From Rhodocyclaceae bacterium (GTDB lineage Bacteria; Pseudomonadota; Gammaproteobacteria; Burkholderiales; Ga0077523), in the NCBI GenBank assembly GCA_020248405.1, contig JADCHQ010000032.1, forward strand, positions 1-64,000: 64,000 nt of DNA. The letters are read 5' to 3'. Made by a program: the position numbers and the translations under genes. The notes under the pieces are model-generated. The model had not been told where the DNA came from, did no database searches, and saw nothing but the letters and a program-made list of their open reading frames with translations. Positions 47,190 through 56,420 of the stretch are shown here, piece by piece. Numbering within the stretch: position 1 is the stretch's first letter; the number at the start of each line of letters is the position of its first letter.

Positions 47190-49709
47190 TCACGGCGCCA
47201 GCGGATGCAGACGGTAGAACAACCGCTTGACCGTCTCCACCAGCAGCAGATAGGCAAAGGTCATGAGCACGAGGACCGCGTAGAAGCCCGCCGGCGGTGC
47301 AACCAGGCCGAACCACGCCGCCGCCGGGGTGAGCGGCAGCACCAGCGCCAGTGCCACCACGGCCAGTGCCGCGGCCGCAAGCCTGGGGTCGGGACGGCTC
47401 GCCAGCGGATTACCGCGGGTGCGGATGACGAAGATCACCAGCACCTGGGTGGCGAGCGATTCCACGAACCAGCCGGTGCGAAACAGCGCCTCGCCGGCCT
47501 GCAACCAGTGCAGCAGCACCCAGAAGGTGAGGAAATCGAACAGCGACGACACCGGCCCCACCACCCACATGAAGTCGCGGATGAAGCGCATGTCCCAGCG
47601 ACGCGGGCGGCGCAACTCCTGCTCATCCACCCGGTCGGCGGGAATGGGCAGCTCGGAAATGTCGTAGAGCATGTTGTTGAGCAGCACCTGGGCCGGCAGC
47701 ATGGGCAGGAAGGGCAGCGCCACCGAGGCGGCGGCCATGCTGAACATGTTGCCGAAATTCGAGCTGGTGCCCATCATGATGTACTTCATCACGTTGCCGA
47801 AGGTGCGGCGCCCCTCCAGCACACCGTAGTGAAGCACGTGCAGATCCTGGCGCAGCAGGATCATGTGAGAGCTCTCGCGGGCGATGTCGGCGGCGCCCTG
47901 CACCGATATGCTCACATCGGCGGCATGCAGCGGCGGGGCGTCGTTGATGCCGTCCCCGAGATAGCCCACCACCCGGCCCTCGGCCTTCAGGGCCTCGATC
48001 ACGCGCCGCTTCTGGTCAGGATCCACACGCACGAACAGGGTTGCCCGCGCCGCCGCGAAGCGCAGGGCTGCATCGTCCATGTCCGCCATCTGGGCGCCGC
48101 TCATAACCCCGCGCACCTCCAGGCCCAGGCTTGCGCACACGTGCCGCGTGACCTGCTCGTTGTCGCCGGTGACCACCTTCACTTCCACGCCGCGCTGCGC
48201 GAGCAGGCGGAGTGCGTCGGCGGCCGAGGCCTTGGGCGGATCGAGGAAGGCGGCAAAGCCGGTGAAACACAGGGCCGTCTCGTCGCCCACCACCGCATGG
48301 GGGTGATCGCGCGCCACCGCCTTGGAAGCAATCCCCAGCACGCGAAAACCCTGCGCGGCGAACTCGTCGTGCAGCGCCAGCAGCCCCGCCCTGGCCGCGT
48401 CGTCCAGGGCCACCGCGGCGCCCTCGGCCTCCACGCTGGCGCACAGCGCCACGATTTCCTCGACCGCGCCCTTGACCACCAGCAGGCGCTGCTGCCCGTC
48501 GTCGAGCAGCACGCTCACCCTGCGCCGCTCGAAGTCGAAGGGCACCTCATCCACCTTGCGCCAGTCGCCCTCGGCAAGCTGCTCGTGGGCGAGGATCGCC
48601 TCGTCCATGGGGCTGCGAAGGCCCGTTTCGAAGTGACTGTTGAGCCATGCCAATTGCAGCACCCGGTCGCTGTCGCGCCCGGCCGCGTCCACATGCCGCT
48701 CCAGGTGGATGCGCGCCTCGGTGAGCGTGCCGGTCTTGTCGGTGCACAGCACGTCCATGCTGCCCAGGTCCTGCATGGCCGCCAGGCGGCGCACCACCAC
48801 CCCCTGGCGCGACATGCGCAGGGCGCCCACCGCCAGGGTCACCGACACCACCATGGGCAGCAGCTCCGGCGTGAGTCCCACCGCCAGGGCGATGGCGAAC
48901 AGGAATGCCTCGGGCCAGGGCTTTTGCCCCAGCAGGTTGAGCAGCAGCACGCAGGCCACCAGCAGCAGGGTGAGGCGCAGGATGAGAAGACCGAAGCGGC
49001 GTGTGCCCAGCTCGAAGGCCGTGGGCGGCGGCTCGCGCAACAGGCTCGCCGACACGGCGCCCATGCGCGTGCGCCGGCCGGCGCGCTCCACCCGCACCCG
49101 GGCCGCTCCGGAGATCACCGAGGTACCCATGAATACCGCGTTCACCGCCTCTTCCACCCCGGGCCCCGCCGGGCGGGCGCCGGCGTGCTTCTCCACGGGA
49201 TAGGGTTCACCGGTGAGGGAGGATTGCTGCATGAAGCAGTCCTGCGCCCAGAGCACCCGCGCATCGGCGGCCACCAGGTCGCCGGCAGCGATCAGCAGCA
49301 CATCGCCGCGCACCACCTCCTCCGCGAGCACCTCCACCTCGCGGCCGTCGCGCCGCACCCGCGCCCGCAGCCCCACGCTGCGGCGCAGCCGCTCGGCCAC
49401 GCGCTGGGCGCGCACCTCCTGGGCGAAGTCGAGGGACACCGACAACAGCACCATCACGGCGATGATGACAAAGCCGAACAGGTCGCCAGTGAGGGCCGAG
49501 AGGGCGCTCGCCCCCAGCAGCACCAGCACCAGCGGGTTGCGAAAGCGCGCCAGGAAACGCAGCGGCAACGCCGCCGTCGCCGTGGTCTCCAGCGTGTTGG
49601 GCCCGTCCGCCGCCAGACGAGCGCGCGCCTCGGCGCTGCTCAGTCCGTCGCCATGGCGCTCAAGGGCATCGGCCTCGAGCCACCATGCGTCCACGGCAGC
49701 GGCGCCCAA
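47190..49709 (-). CDS. mgtA: MgtA-type P-type ATPase, predicted magnesium importer
   Basis: An 839-residue P-type ATPase. The phosphorylation motif is DVLCTDKTGTLTEARIH, with TGEPYPVEKHAGA, VTGDNEQVTRHVCASLG and YLGDGINDAPPLHAADVSIS as the remaining cytoplasmic signatures. Helices before the catalytic domain (LLVACVLLLNLLG, FLFAIALAVGLTPELLPMVV) are in the MgtA/MgtB (P3B) order. The first codon is TTG, preceded by AAGG. It lies 9 bp after the NodJ-like gene. Mg2+ is the usual substrate of the group, but Ca2+ or other ions cannot be ruled out. Confidence 0.85.
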   Translation of the reverse strand: MGAAAVDAWWLEADALERHGDGLSSAEARARLAADGPNTLETTATAALPLRFLARFRNPLVLVLLGASALSALTGDLFGFVIIAVMVLLSVSLDFAQEVRAQRVAERLRRSVGLRARVRRDGREVEVLAEEVVRGDVLLIAAGDLVAADARVLWAQDCFMQQSSLTGEPYPVEKHAGARPAGPGVEEAVNAVFMGTSVISGAARVRVERAGRRTRMGAVSASLLREPPPTAFELGTRRFGLLILRLTLLLVACVLLLNLLGQKPWPEAFLFAIALAVGLTPELLPMVVSVTLAVGALRMSRQGVVVRRLAAMQDLGSMDVLCTDKTGTLTEARIHLERHVDAAGRDSDRVLQLAWLNSHFETGLRSPMDEAILAHEQLAEGDWRKVDEVPFDFERRRVSVLLDDGQQRLLVVKGAVEEIVALCASVEAEGAAVALDDAARAGLLALHDEFAAQGFRVLGIASKAVARDHPHAVVGDETALCFTGFAAFLDPPKASAADALRLLAQRGVEVKVVTGDNEQVTRHVCASLGLEVRGVMSGAQMADMDDAALRFAAARATLFVRVDPDQKRRVIEALKAEGRVVGYLGDGINDAPPLHAADVSISVQGAADIARESSHMILLRQDLHVLHYGVLEGRRTFGNVMKYIMMGTSSNFGNMFSMAAASVALPFLPMLPAQVLLNNMLYDISELPIPADRVDEQELRRPRRWDMRFIRDFMWVVGPVSSLFDFLTFWVLLHWLQAGEALFRTGWFVESLATQVLVIFVIRTRGNPLASRPDPRLAAAALAVVALALVLPLTPAAAWFGLVAPPAGFYAVLVLMTFAYLLLVETVKRLFYRLHPLAP

Positions 49710-49718
49710 GGCCTTAGC

Positions 49719-50516
49719 TCATGTCATCAGCCGCCGGCGGGTGAGCACCAGCGACACATAGAACCCGGCCGCGGCGAACCCCGCCAGCGCCGCCACATGC
49801 AAAGCAATGTTCGCCGGCACCTCGCCCTTCACCAGCGGCCTCACCAGCGCGATGGCGTGGGACAGCGGCAGCAGCCGCGACACCCATTGCAAGGCCTCGG
49901 GGAGCTGGGTCACGGGAAAGAACACGCCGCACAGCAAGGTCATGGGGGTCACCACCAGGGTGAAGTAGTACAGGAAGAAGTCGTAGCTCGGCGACACCGC
50001 GTTCATCACCAGCGCCATGGCGCCGAAACAAAGCCCGGTGATGAATACCACCGGCAGCACCCACAGGGTGAGCGGCGAATGGGACAGGCCCAGCACCCAG
50101 ATGATGAGCAGGATCGCGCTGCCCGACAGCAGGCTTTTGGAGGCCGCCCACACGGCCTCGGCCAGCACGATGTCGTCCAGGTCGAGGGGCGCGTTCATGA
50201 TCGCCTCCCAGGTGCGCTGCACGTGCATGCGGGAGAAGGCCGAGTAGAGCGCCTCGAAGGTGGCGCTGTTCATGGTGCTGTAGGCCACCGTGCCCGCGGC
50301 CAGGAACACGATGTAGGGAGTGCCGTTGACCTCCGGCAGCAGGGCGCCCAGGCCGAAACCGAGCCCCAGCATGTACATCATGGGGTCGGCAAAGTTGCCC
50401 AGCATCGAGGGCACCACGAGCTTGCGCCACACCAGGAAATTGCGCCGCCACACCTGCAGGAAACGCGGCGACACGCGCGGGGCGCGCAGATCCTTCTTTC
50501 GGGGAAACCAGCGCAT
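49719..50516 (-). CDS. ABC-2 exporter permease, NodJ-like
   Basis: A 265-residue membrane protein with six hydrophobic helices, of the NodJ/DrrB-type family: KLVVPSMLGNFADPMMYMLG, MNAPLDLDDIVLAEAVWAAS and LTLVVTPMTLLCGVFF-like segments (VVTPMTLLCGVFFPVTQLPE). It directly abuts the ATPase gene. NodIJ exports lipochitin oligosaccharides in rhizobia, but homologues in non-symbiotic betaproteobacteria have unknown substrates. Confidence 0.86.
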   Translation of the reverse strand: MRWFPRKKDLRAPRVSPRFLQVWRRNFLVWRKLVVPSMLGNFADPMMYMLGLGFGLGALLPEVNGTPYIVFLAAGTVAYSTMNSATFEALYSAFSRMHVQRTWEAIMNAPLDLDDIVLAEAVWAASKSLLSGSAILLIIWVLGLSHSPLTLWVLPVVFITGLCFGAMALVMNAVSPSYDFFLYYFTLVVTPMTLLCGVFFPVTQLPEALQWVSRLLPLSHAIALVRPLVKGEVPANIALHVAALAGFAAAGFYVSLVLTRRRLMT

Positions 50517-51434
50517 TCAGTCCCTCAAATCCCGGCCGGTGAGCTTGAGGAACAGATCCTCCAGGTTGGCCGGCCGGTGCAGGCTTCGCAGGTGGTGACA
50601 GCCCTCGAGAGCGGCCAGCAGGGGCCGGGCGTCCCGGGTGTAACAGAACACGGTCTCGCCGACCTTCTCGAAGCGCTCCGAGAGCCGCCGGCCATGGGCT
50701 TCGCCCCAGGCAGGCGCGCCATCACCGAACACCTCCACCACATCGGGCTCGATGTGGGCCTGAATCAGCTCGCGCGGGCTGCCCTCGGCCACGATGCGAC
50801 CCTGGTCGATGACCGCGAGCCGGTGACACAGCCGCTCGGCCTCGTCCATGAAGTGCGTGGTGAGCAGCAGTGTCTTGCCCTGCAGGGTGAGCTGCTTGAG
50901 GCGCTCCCAGATGAGATGGCGCGCCTGGGGGTCGAGGCCGGTGGTGGGCTCGTCGAGGAACACGATGTCCGGGTCGTTCACCAGGGCGCGGGCAAGCGAC
51001 AGGCGGCGCTTCATGCCGCCGGACAGCGACTGGATGGGCGCGTCGGCCTTGCCCGACAGCCCGGCGAACTCCAGCAACTCCGGCACGCGGGCGCGGATGG
51101 CCGCATCCCGCAGCCCGAAGTAGCGCCCGTACACCACGAGGTTTTCAGTGACGGTGAAATCCGGGTCGAGGTTGTCGATCTGCGGCACCACGCCCAGCCG
51201 CAGCCGCGCCTCGCGCGCCGCCCTCGGCACGGGAAGACCCGCCAGCTCGATGCTGCCCGAGTCGGGATCGGTGAGGCCCAGGCACAAGCGCAGGGTGGTG
51301 GTCTTGCCGGCGCCGTTGGGGCCCAGCAGGCCATAGCACTCGCCGCGCGCCAGCGTCAGGCTGATGCCGCGCACCACTTCCTGCGCCCCGAAGGACTTGC
51401 GCAGATCGCGGATCTCGAGCAACGCAGCGCTCAT
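50517..51434 (-). CDS. ABC exporter ATPase, NodI-like
   Basis: A 305-residue ATP-binding protein. Walker [20 protein letters not shown], signature [20 protein letters not shown], Walker [18 protein letters not shown]. The C-terminal part ([20 protein letters not shown]) is NodI-like. ATG 51434 starts within the end of the hydrolase gene (ATGA overlap 51431-51434), and the stop touches the permease start. Confidence 0.9.
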   Translation of the reverse strand: MSAALLEIRDLRKSFGAQEVVRGISLTLARGECYGLLGPNGAGKTTTLRLCLGLTDPDSGSIELAGLPVPRAAREARLRLGVVPQIDNLDPDFTVTENLVVYGRYFGLRDAAIRARVPELLEFAGLSGKADAPIQSLSGGMKRRLSLARALVNDPDIVFLDEPTTGLDPQARHLIWERLKQLTLQGKTLLLTTHFMDEAERLCHRLAVIDQGRIVAEGSPRELIQAHIEPDVVEVFGDGAPAWGEAHGRRLSERFEKVGETVFCYTRDARPLLAALEGCHHLRSLHRPANLEDLFLKLTGRDLRD

Positions 51435-52057
51435 GGCGCGCCGCTGTCGCAGGGGCAGCTGCCCATGACGATGCGCTGCAAAACACCCAGGTCGCCGTGG
51501 AAAAAGTGACCTGCGCCGGGCACCACGGCCACCGGCAGTTTCTGCGGCCGCGCCCACGCCAGCACGTCGGCCAGGGCCACCACGTCATCGGCTTCGCCAT
51601 GCACCACCAGCGTGTGGGCAGGCACCTCGTCCACGGCGAAGCGCCCCACGGCGGGCGCCACCAGCACCACCCGCGCCGGGGCCAGTTCGGCACACAGCCG
51701 CGAAACCACATAGCCGCCGAAGGAAAAACCGCCCAGGGCGAGGGGCAAGCCGGGCGCGTCGGCGGCGGCGTGGGCCGCCAGGGCGCGGAAATCGTCCAGT
51801 TCGCCACGGCCGTCGTCGTACACGCCCTCGCTCGCACCCACGCCGCGGAAATTGACCCGCCACGTGACGCATTGCATGGCGGCAAAGCAGCGCGCCAGGG
51901 TCTGCACCACCTTGTTGTCCATGCTGCCGCCGTACAGCGGATGGGGGTGGGCCACCAGGGCCACGCCCCGCGCCGCGCCGCGGGGCCTCGTGACGGCCGC
52001 TTCCAGGATGCCGGCGGGCCCGCGGATGAGTACTGGCTGGGAGGCGGCGAGACTCAA
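51431..52057 (-). CDS. alpha/beta hydrolase
   Basis: A 208-residue small hydrolase of the dienelactone hydrolase-like YciA/DUF1749-type group. [20 protein letters not shown], the oxyanion region, nucleophile elbow [13 protein letters not shown] with Ser, then [16 protein letters not shown] (acid) and [14 protein letters not shown] (His) are all present, so the triad is complete. TTG 52057 is the only start near the ferredoxin stop, giving a TTGA overlap. Substrate unknown. Confidence 0.82.
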   Translation of the reverse strand: MSLAASQPVLIRGPAGILEAAVTRPRGAARGVALVAHPHPLYGGSMDNKVVQTLARCFAAMQCVTWRVNFRGVGASEGVYDDGRGELDDFRALAAHAAADAPGLPLALGGFSFGGYVVSRLCAELAPARVVLVAPAVGRFAVDEVPAHTLVVHGEADDVVALADVLAWARPQKLPVAVVPGAGHFFHGDLGVLQRIVMGSCPCDSGAP

Positions 52058-52365
52058 ATCTTCAGCCGCTCCACCACCTGGCCGCCCACCAAGTGGCGCT
52101 CGACGATCTCGTCCACGTCGGCCTGATCCACGTAGGTGTACCAGACACCCTCGGGATAGACCACGATCACCGGGCCTTCCTCGCACCGGTCCAGGCAACC
52201 CGCCTGGTTGACCCGCACCCTGCCTTTGCCCGCGAGCCCCAGTTGTTTCACCCTGGCCTTGGCGTAGTCGCGCAGCGCCGAGGCGCCGCGGGCGTTGCAG
52301 CAGGCGCGGTTCGGATCGTCGCGCTGGTTGCAGCAGAAAAACACGTGCCGCGCGTAGTAGCTCAT
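52054..52365 (-). CDS. thioredoxin-like [2Fe-2S] ferredoxin
   Basis: A 103-residue protein with a [2Fe-2S] thioredoxin-like ferredoxin pattern: HVFFCCNQRDDPNRACCN and VNQAGCLDRCEEGPVIVVYP, so Cys 11/12-region, CC at about 23 and the pair C-x3-C. The end WYTYVDQADVDEIVERHLVG is as in the Aquifex Fd4 group. It overlaps both neighbours. The group is often encoded near lipid or envelope genes and its redox partner is unknown. Confidence 0.85.
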   Translation of the reverse strand: MSYYARHVFFCCNQRDDPNRACCNARGASALRDYAKARVKQLGLAGKGRVRVNQAGCLDRCEEGPVIVVYPEGVWYTYVDQADVDEIVERHLVGGQVVERLKI

Positions 52366-53477
52366 GGGGATGTGCTGGTGGTGGAAACAGCATCCGATTC
52401 TACCGGCCGCCAGGGGCGCCGCCGCCCCAGCAGCACCACGGCCACGGCGGCGAAGGGCCACAGGGTGGCCACGGCAGCGGCGGTGGCGGCGAAGCTGCGC
52501 GAGTGCCCGGGCCGCCCGGGCGGCGCGGTCTCCTCGAAGTAGGGATTGGCGGGCGTGGCATTGAGCAGCGCCGCGGCCGCGGCGCTGGCCAGTGCCGCAG
52601 CCAGGGCAGCGCGGTGCGGCGCGAGTCGCGTAATCCCCCGGGCGAGCAGGCCGCCCACGGCCAGGCCCGCAACCGCCCCGGGCGCAAGCCAGCCGAAGGG
52701 GTTGGGCGCATGCAGCAGCACCACGCCTGCAAGGCTTTTCAGGGCCAGCGCCAACAGCACCAGCAGCGCGGTGGCGTGCAGCGCCTGGCTGCCGCCGCGC
52801 ATCACCCAGGCGCACAGCCCCGCCACGCTCAACACCGCCAGCGCCGCCAGCGCTCCATCGCTGGCCATGGCCAGCGGTGCCGACCACGGCACGGCAGCAG
52901 CGCCGCTCAAGGGCCGCAGATCGCCGTGGCCGAACAACAACGGCGCGGGGTTGAATTGCGTGAACAGCCACAGTGCCAACAGCAGCACCACCAGATCGGC
53001 GCGCGTCCCGGGCACCAGATAGGCGCGGCGCCAGCGCGTGGGCGCGCCGTCGAGCAGCCATGAGCCGCCCGCCGCCAGCCCGAGCCAGGCGCCCAGCAGC
53101 GCACCCACGCCGTTGCAGAACAAGTCCAGCGCCGAGGTGACCCGCGAGGCCAGAAACCCTTGCAGCAACTCGACGCCGCCGCTGAGCGCCACGCACACCA
53201 GCACCGCCGCCGACCCCGCCGCCACGGCGCTGAGCCGTGCCCGCAGGGCGAGGCTGAGCAACAGCGCCAGCGGCACGTAACCAGCCACATTCAGCGCCAC
53301 GTCGCTCCAGGTGTAGTAGCGCGGCCATTCCGCCATGCGAGCCCAGAGCACTTCGCTCGCCGGCGCACGCCAGCCGCTGAAGGGATACAGGCTGGCAACC
53401 AGCACCAGCGCCCCGTAAGCTAGGACGGCAGCGCGCACGAAGGCAGACGGGCGGGCGAAGCGGGGCGAGGCGGTCAT
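52362..53477 (-). CDS. VanZ-like family membrane protein
   Basis: A 371-residue membrane protein. The N-terminal 150 residues hold the VanZ-like domain (YGALVLVASLYPFSGWRAPA, WSDVALNVAGYVPLALLLSL, LSGGVELLQGFLASRVTSAL with the ELLQ-type signature), followed by four further hydrophobic pairs. ATG 53477 is preferred to the frame start at 53498. ATGA overlap with the ferredoxin start. VanZ in enterococci gives teicoplanin resistance, but the family has no general function. Confidence 0.8.
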   Translation of the reverse strand: MTASPRFARPSAFVRAAVLAYGALVLVASLYPFSGWRAPASEVLWARMAEWPRYYTWSDVALNVAGYVPLALLLSLALRARLSAVAAGSAAVLVCVALSGGVELLQGFLASRVTSALDLFCNGVGALLGAWLGLAAGGSWLLDGAPTRWRRAYLVPGTRADLVVLLLALWLFTQFNPAPLLFGHGDLRPLSGAAAVPWSAPLAMASDGALAALAVLSVAGLCAWVMRGGSQALHATALLVLLALALKSLAGVVLLHAPNPFGWLAPGAVAGLAVGGLLARGITRLAPHRAALAAALASAAAAALLNATPANPYFEETAPPGRPGHSRSFAATAAAVATLWPFAAVAVVLLGRRRPWRPVESDAVSTTSTSP

Positions 53478-53554
53478 GGCGGGCGGGCGCTTCCGCAACC
53501 GGGCAGCAGGCCGCCGCCCGCGGCGGAGAACAAATCCCTGGAGAGTGTGTTCCC

Positions 53555-54508
53555 TTGAGAGTCTATGACATCTTCAACGGTGACGCCGACGGCCTGTGCG
53601 CGTTGCAGCAGCTGCGGCTGTGGCAACCCTGCGAGGCCACGCTGATCACCGGCACCAAGCGCGACGTGGCCCTGCTGCAACGCCTGCAGCCCGCGCCGGA
53701 CGATCGACTCACGGTGCTGGACATCTCGCTGCACGCCAACGCCGCGGCGCTGTTGGCGGCGCTGCAGGCCGGTGCGCGGGTGGAGTGGTTCGACCACCAT
53801 TTTGCCGGCGACCCGCCAGACCACCCACGGCTCACGCGCCACCTGGACTTCGCGCCGGACATCTGCACCGCGTTGATCGTGGACCGGCACCTGGGCGGAG
53901 CCCACCGGGCCTGGGCCGTGACGGGGGCCTTTGGCGATGCCATGATCCACAGCGCCCGGGCCGCCGCGGCCTGCCTGAACATGGCGCCCGCCGCCCTGGC
54001 GGCATTGCGAAGCCTGGGGGAGTGCCTCAACTACAACGCCTACGGTGCCCGGGTGGAGGAACTGCTGTTCCACCCCGCCGAGCTGCACCAGCGCATGCGC
54101 GGCTTCGCCGACCCCCTGGCCTTTGCCGCCAGCGATGGGGCGCTGCCGCGGCTGGAACAGGCGCGCGGCGAAGACCTGGCGCGTGCCCTGGCGGTGGCGC
54201 CGCTGCTGGACAGTGCTGCAGCGGTGGCAGTGGTGCTGCCCGATGCACCCTGGAGCCGGCGCGTGTCGGGGACGCTCGCCAATCACCTGGCCACCGCCAG
54301 ACCACGGCGCGCCCATGCCGTGTTCACCCCCCAGGAGGGCGCTTACACGGTCAGCCTGCGCGCACCGCGCAGCCACGGCGTGGGCGCCGAGCGCATTGCG
54401 CGGGGCTTCGGCGGTGGCGGGCGGGCCGCCGCCGCCGGCATCAACGGCCTGCCCGAGGCGGACATCGCCCGGGTGTTGGCGGCCTTGAGGGAGGCCTATG
54501 GCGGTTAG
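53555..54508 (+). CDS. DHH-family phosphoesterase
   Basis: A 317-residue protein with the DHH fold. Metal-ligand motifs are YDIFNGDADGLCAL, VLDISLHANAAALL and VEWFDHHFAGDP; the C-terminus has a DHHA1-like region (RIARGFGGGGRAAAAGINGL). It starts at TTG 53555. Such enzymes cleave phosphodiester bonds in oligonucleotides, pApA or inorganic phosphate polymers, so a role with phosphate or nucleotides is possible. It is divergent from the VanZ operon. Confidence 0.8.
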   Translation: MRVYDIFNGDADGLCALQQLRLWQPCEATLITGTKRDVALLQRLQPAPDDRLTVLDISLHANAAALLAALQAGARVEWFDHHFAGDPPDHPRLTRHLDFAPDICTALIVDRHLGGAHRAWAVTGAFGDAMIHSARAAAACLNMAPAALAALRSLGECLNYNAYGARVEELLFHPAELHQRMRGFADPLAFAASDGALPRLEQARGEDLARALAVAPLLDSAAAVAVVLPDAPWSRRVSGTLANHLATARPRRAHAVFTPQEGAYTVSLRAPRSHGVGAERIARGFGGGGRAAAAGINGLPEADIARVLAALREAYGG

Positions 54509-54530
54509 CGCTCCACCCTGGGCCAGACAG

Positions 54531-55598
54531 CTACTTCAGCTTCACCTCGGTCCACAACCGCGACAGGGTGCGCAGCTGCTTGGCGTTGAGGTCCTTGAGC
54601 ATTTCGAGCTTCTTGGCCATTTCCGCGTCGGGGAACACCGCCTTGTTGGCCTTGATCTCGGGCTTGATGTGCTTCTGGGCGTCATCGTTGGGATTGCCTG
54701 AGCCGATGAGATTGGTGAGGTCGGCGGAGTTGCGGCCATCGAGCATGAAGTTGATGAACTGGTGGGCAAGCTCGGGCTTGGGCGCGCCTTTCGGGATCAC
54801 CATGGCATCCAGGGCCAGCACCGCGCCTTCCTTGGGCAGGGCGTGCTTGATGCCGAAGGGCCGCTTGGCAGCAACCGCGTCCAGGTTGGCCTGGAACAGG
54901 TCGTTGGAATAGCCGTGCGCCACCCAGATGTTGCCCACGGTGAGTTCCTTGATGTAGCTCTGGGCATTGAAGGCGGCCCAGTAGGGCTTGGCCTTGCGGA
55001 TGAGGTCCCGCGCCTGCTTGAGCTTTTCCTCGTCCATGTCGTTGACGGAGTACCCCAGGTAGCGGGCAGCGGCGGCGAACAATTCGCGCTGGTCGTCGAG
55101 CACCGTCACCTTGCCCTTGAGCTTTTCGAGCAATTTGGGATCGAAAATCAGCGCCCAAGTGTCGGTGGGCAGGCCCAGCTCGGCGATTTTCTTGTCGTTG
55201 TAGCCGATCATGGTGATGGACATGGCGTAGGGCGCCGAGTAGGTGTTGCCCGGGTCGAAGGCCGTGTTGAGGTAGCCGGGCATGACGTTCTTCAGGTTCG
55301 GCAGCTTCGCCTTGTCCAGCGGCATCAGCGCATTGCGCTTGATGAGCGACTCCACCGCGCCCATGGTGGGCACCAGCACGTCATAACCCTTGGCGCCGGC
55401 TTGCAGCTTGGCGAGCAGCTCGTCGTTGGAGCCATAGTAGGACTGCTTCACCTTGCACTTGCAGAGGTCCTCGAAACGTTTGACGGTTTCCTCGGACATG
55501 TAGTTGTTCCAGTTGTAGAGGTGCAGCACCTCCTGCTTCTGGGCAGCGGCGGGCAGGCTGGCGAGCAGGATGGTGGTGGCGGCCAGGAGCATCTTCAT
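54531..55598 (-). CDS. potF: polyamine-binding periplasmic protein PotF/PotD-like
   Basis: A 355-residue binding protein with signal peptide (MKMLLAATTILLASLPAAAQ). The mature part opens EVLHLYNWNNYMSEETVKRF, a hallmark of putrescine/spermidine binding proteins, then GSNDELLAKLQAGAKGYDVL. It is the last gene of a potG-H-I-F operon. The ligand may be putrescine. Confidence 0.88.
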   Translation of the reverse strand: MKMLLAATTILLASLPAAAQKQEVLHLYNWNNYMSEETVKRFEDLCKCKVKQSYYGSNDELLAKLQAGAKGYDVLVPTMGAVESLIKRNALMPLDKAKLPNLKNVMPGYLNTAFDPGNTYSAPYAMSITMIGYNDKKIAELGLPTDTWALIFDPKLLEKLKGKVTVLDDQRELFAAAARYLGYSVNDMDEEKLKQARDLIRKAKPYWAAFNAQSYIKELTVGNIWVAHGYSNDLFQANLDAVAAKRPFGIKHALPKEGAVLALDAMVIPKGAPKPELAHQFINFMLDGRNSADLTNLIGSGNPNDDAQKHIKPEIKANKAVFPDAEMAKKLEMLKDLNAKQLRTLSRLWTEVKLK

Positions 55599-55644
55599 GA
55601 CGGGTATCTCCCCTTGGGGCGTGACGGGACGGCGAGAGCGGCGG

Positions 55645-56418
55645 TCACTTGCCGCGGAAGGACCCCGGCGCGAGCCGGGTGGCGATGACGATCAGCACCA
55701 GCGTGAGCAGCATCAGCAGCGTGGACACGGCGTTCACCTCGGGCGTGACGGCGATCTTGATCATGCTGTAGATCTGCAGCGGCAGCGTCACCGAGTCCAC
55801 GCCGGCGGTGAAGAAGGTGATGACGAAATCGTCGATGGACAGGGTGAAGGCCATGAGGGCGCCAGCCACGATGCCCGGCATGATCAGGGGCAGGGTCACC
55901 AGCCGGAAGGCCTGCACCGGGGTGGCGCCCAGGTCTCGCGCCGCCTCGATGAGGCTCTCGTCCATGCCCGACAGGCGCGAGCGCACCACGATGGCCACGA
56001 AGCCGACGCAGAAGGCGATATGGGACAGGATGATGGAAACCAGCCCCAGGGTGAGGTTGAGCATCACGAAAAAGATCAACAGGCTCACACCCATGAGAAT
56101 CTCCGGGATGGCGATGGGCATCACCACCAGGATGGGCAGCAGCCGCAACCGGAAGCGGTATATGGCGTAGCCGGCCATGGTGCCCAGCACCGTGGACACG
56201 GCGCTCGCCACCACGCCGATGAGCAGCGAGTTCCAGGCCGCCTCGATCATCTGCTCGTCGCGCAGCAATTCCCCGTACCAGTGGGTGGTGAAGCCCACCC
56301 ACTCGGCATTCAGCCGCGAGTCGTTGAAGGAATACACCACCACGATGATCAGCGGCACGTACAGGAACAAGTAGGTCAGCACGCCGGCGGTCCACACCAG
56401 CCAGGGGCGTCGGCGCAT
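55645..56418 (-). CDS. potI: polyamine ABC importer permease PotI/PotC
   Basis: A 257-residue permease with six helices. FLYVPLIIVVVYSFNDSRLN, the EAA loop SLIEAARDLGATPVQAFRLV and AFTLSIDDFVITFFTAG are typical. ATG 56418 lies two bases downstream of the potH stop. The third and fourth helices LPILVVMPIAIPEILMGVSL form the pore. Confidence 0.88.
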   Translation of the reverse strand: MRRRPWLVWTAGVLTYLFLYVPLIIVVVYSFNDSRLNAEWVGFTTHWYGELLRDEQMIEAAWNSLLIGVVASAVSTVLGTMAGYAIYRFRLRLLPILVVMPIAIPEILMGVSLLIFFVMLNLTLGLVSIILSHIAFCVGFVAIVVRSRLSGMDESLIEAARDLGATPVQAFRLVTLPLIMPGIVAGALMAFTLSIDDFVITFFTAGVDSVTLPLQIYSMIKIAVTPEVNAVSTLLMLLTLVLIVIATRLAPGSFRGK

Positions 56419-56420
56419 GC

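Noticed and set aside
47205..51509. 1434-codon open frame on the plus strand
   Set aside because: It is antisense to the MgtA-type ATPase and the NodI/NodJ genes, which have full motif sets. The His/Gln/Arg-rich translation is typical of shadow frames in GC-rich DNA.
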